5,815 nt of DNA from Alphaproteobacteria bacterium (GTDB lineage Bacteria > Pseudomonadota > Alphaproteobacteria > Rs-D84): contig WQVP01000027.1 of NCBI GenBank assembly GCA_009785765.1, forward strand, positions 1 to 5,815, in the 5' to 3' direction. The first letter of the stretch is position 1, and the number at the start of each line of letters is the position of its first letter. Below, piece by piece: positions 4,800-5,815 of this stretch. Under the pieces are notes generated by a model. That model was not told the origin of the DNA. It did not search any database and saw only the letters and a list, made by a program, of their open reading frames with translations. Position numbers and translations under genes: made by a program.

Positions 4800-5291
4800 A
4801 AAATAAAGTTCAAGTTTTTTATACGCCAATGCAACTGTGCCAAATTTTTCTGCGGCGGTTTTTGCAGACATTTTTTTTGCCGTGTCCGGATGGTATTTTT
4901 TTGCAAGACGGCGATATGCAGTGCGCACTTCACGAAGAGTTGCCGTAATTGGCAATTCCAATGTTTTAAAGGCATTAATGGTTTTTGAATCTATTTCTGA
5001 TTTCTGATTTCTGATTTCTGATTTGCCAGATAAGAATTTATTTAAGAAATCCAAATATTCCGCAGATTCAACCTGTGCTTCTTTTTTGTCTTTAAGCGGG
5101 GTGCCGAATGTACGTTTCTCCCAATCGGCATTAATTTCGTCTTCGGTCATATTTTGATAAAAATTCCAATTCTTGTTATATTCGGCCGCATGATCCCGAC
5201 AAAAGAAATAATATTCCGAAAGGTCACGGGATTTTGGCGCACGGCAGGTGCCGGCCTTGGTACAGTTTGGATGATTGCATTTTTGTATCAA
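4791..5291 (-). CDS. J-domain (DnaJ-like) protein with N-terminal Cys-rich segment
   Basis: J domains stimulate the ATPase of DnaK-type chaperones through an HPD motif. The C-terminal domain of this 166-residue protein (about 107-164) has LREVRTAYRRLAKKYHPDTAKK with HPD at 134-136 and a terminal helix KFGTVALAYKKLELYF. The N-terminus has C5, C10, C16, C31 and H34 in CNHPNCTKAGTCRAPKSRD...YYFFCRDHAAEYN, probably a small metal-binding knuckle. This arrangement is one I know from alphaproteobacterial J-domain proteins and is the main lineage clue here. The linker (residues 90-101, KSEIRNQKSEID) is encoded by a heptamer array. The start is TTG at 5289-5291; the only nearby ATG, a few bases inside, is out of frame, and no strong Shine-Dalgarno is present. 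The stop lies in the T-tract of the adjacent RNA candidate. It lies downstream of the Xer gene on the same strand. Confidence 0.88.
   Translation of the reverse strand: MIQKCNHPNCTKAGTCRAPKSRDLSEYYFFCRDHAAEYNKNWNFYQNMTEDEINADWEKRTFGTPLKDKKEAQVESAEYLDFLNKFLSGKSEIRNQKSEIDSKTINAFKTLELPITATLREVRTAYRRLAKKYHPDTAKKMSAKTAAEKFGTVALAYKKLELYFKK
4994..5021 (-). repeat. In-frame heptamer array (GAAATCA type) in the J-domain protein linker
   Basis: Four exact tandem copies of TTTCTGA (plus strand) run into a trailing TTT. The rotated minus-strand unit is GAAATCA, the same unit as two of the copies at the yebC/ruvA junction. It encodes the quasi-repeat KSEIRNQKSEI between the N-terminal Cys-rich segment and the J domain. 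There is no inverted partner. Confidence 0.92.
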
Positions 5292-5310
5292 GTTAAGAGC
5301 TCTTTGTTTT

Positions 5311-5393
5311 AGGAACCAGGAATCAGGAACTAGTAGTTTTTGTATTTGTGGATATAATTCTAATAATCTTATACTAACTGGTTCCTGGTTCCT
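5311..5393. repeat. Inverted pair of heptamer arrays (GGAAYCA type) between the Xer and J-domain genes
   Basis: The left arm at 5311-5331 has AGGAACC, AGGAATC, AGGAACT followed by AGTAG. The right arm has GGTTCCT twice at 5380-5393, preceded by ACTAACT. The AT-rich spacer covers about 5336-5372. The element fills nearly all of the 77-nt gap and enters the Xer gene, where it encodes the final residues GTRNQLV. On the plus strand the right arm runs into TTTTTT (5393-5398); on the minus strand, the direction of both genes, no T-run follows, so it is not an obvious terminator for them. Confidence 0.88.
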
Positions 5394-5815
5394 TTTTTCG
5401 CCAATGGATGGTGTTTGTGCACAGCTTCTATTAATTTCTCTGGCATAACGTGTGTATAAATTTGTGTTGATGTAATGTCTTCGTGGCCCATCATTGTTTG
5501 TATGGCCCGTAAATTTGCACCGCCCGCCAAAAGATGTGATGCAAACGAATGGCGCAATACATGCGGTGATACTTTATTCGGCGAAATTCCGGCAAGCACG
5601 GCACATTTTTTTATCATTTTAAAAAATCCAAAACGTGTCATGTGGCCGGCGGCGCCAATGCCAGGGAAAACAAATTTATTGCCTTTGATATTATCCCGTA
5701 TTTCCAAATAATCCGCCAGGGCTTTTTGCGCAGATGCGTGAATTGGCACAAGTCTTTCTTTGGCGCCTTTGCCACGTACCAATAATTTATCGCCCAATAT
5801 TTGTTGTAATTGTAA
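5369..5815 (-). CDS. xerD: Xer-type tyrosine recombinase, C-terminal 148 residues (cut by right window edge)
   Basis: This is the catalytic domain of a tyrosine recombinase of the XerC/XerD group, which resolves chromosome dimers at dif with FtsK. Counting from the window edge, it has the beta-hairpin lysine K16 in VRGKGAKERLVPIH, the box II residues H85 and R88 in SPHVLRHSFASHLL, H111 in MMGHEDITSTQIYTHV, and the nucleophile Y120. The first catalytic arginine lies beyond the window. The ending VHKHHPLAKK resembles the XerD C-terminus (HHPRA in E. coli), so xerD is preferred over xerC, but not firmly. The frame is open to position 5815; the TTG at 5795-5797 is internal. The last seven residues, GTRNQLV, and the stop come from a heptamer repeat, so the natural tail was probably replaced. 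Confidence 0.88.
   Translation of the reverse strand, partial: LQLQQILGDKLLVRGKGAKERLVPIHASAQKALADYLEIRDNIKGNKFVFPGIGAAGHMTRFGFFKMIKKCAVLAGISPNKVSPHVLRHSFASHLLAGGANLRAIQTMMGHEDITSTQIYTHVMPEKLIEAVHKHHPLAKKGTRNQLV

Noticed and set aside
5369..5797. Xer fragment as a short independent gene starting at TTG 5795-5797
   Set aside because: The frame stays open to the window edge and the preceding residues (LQLQQI) fit the strand before the GKG beta-hairpin, so the gene continues outside the window.

Overview
The window looks like chromosomal DNA from an AT-leaning bacterium, most likely an uncultured alphaproteobacterium. The best lineage clues are a J-domain protein with an N-terminal Cys-rich CRAPKSRD segment, a layout I associate with alphaproteobacteria, and the alphaproteobacterial flavour of MnmE (start DTIFALSSGKGRAG, helical segment PDEELPE) and YebC. 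This is recognition from memory, not a search result.

Layout. Minus strand 1-1118: yebC followed by ruvC, which runs off the left edge. Plus strand 1199-3452: ruvA, an unrecognised 87-residue gene and mnmE, joined by two 4-nt ATGA overlaps and so probably one translationally coupled unit. A GNAT acetyltransferase (3465-3929) follows closely. It converges, with a 4-nt overlap, on a minus-strand gene for a protein with two CDGSH iron-sulfur motifs (3926-4618). After a 172-nt gap holding a possible promoter and a structured, T-tailed RNA candidate come two more minus-strand genes: the J-domain protein (4791-5291) and the C-terminal part of a Xer-type tyrosine recombinase that enters from the right edge. 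RuvA and RuvC act on Holliday junctions, the Xer protein resolves chromosome dimers, and MnmE modifies tRNA wobble uridines. No gap exceeds 300 bases.

The most unusual feature is the density of short repeats. Six places carry tandem 7-mer arrays. Rotated and oriented alike, five of them fit one pattern, G-N-R-N-Y-C-A (GTAATCA, GAAATCA, GCAATCA, GTGCCCA, GGAACCA), and the sixth is a diverged relative (GTAAGGA). Three are paired as inverted arms around a spacer, always with the motif pointing inward; three are single arms. They fill the yebC-ruvC and xer-dnaJ gaps, sit at the yebC/ruvA divergence, and lie in frame inside ruvA, mnmE and the J-domain gene. In those genes they fall in interdomain linkers or surface loops. 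mnmE carries two further repeat-like insertions of different type: a 101-bp inverted repeat and a 51-bp GC-rich branched palindrome. All visible catalytic motifs of these proteins survive. This resembles in-frame invasion of genes by small palindromic elements, as known from Rickettsia, combined with heptameric repeats like those of cyanobacteria; the combination here deserves a genome-wide look.
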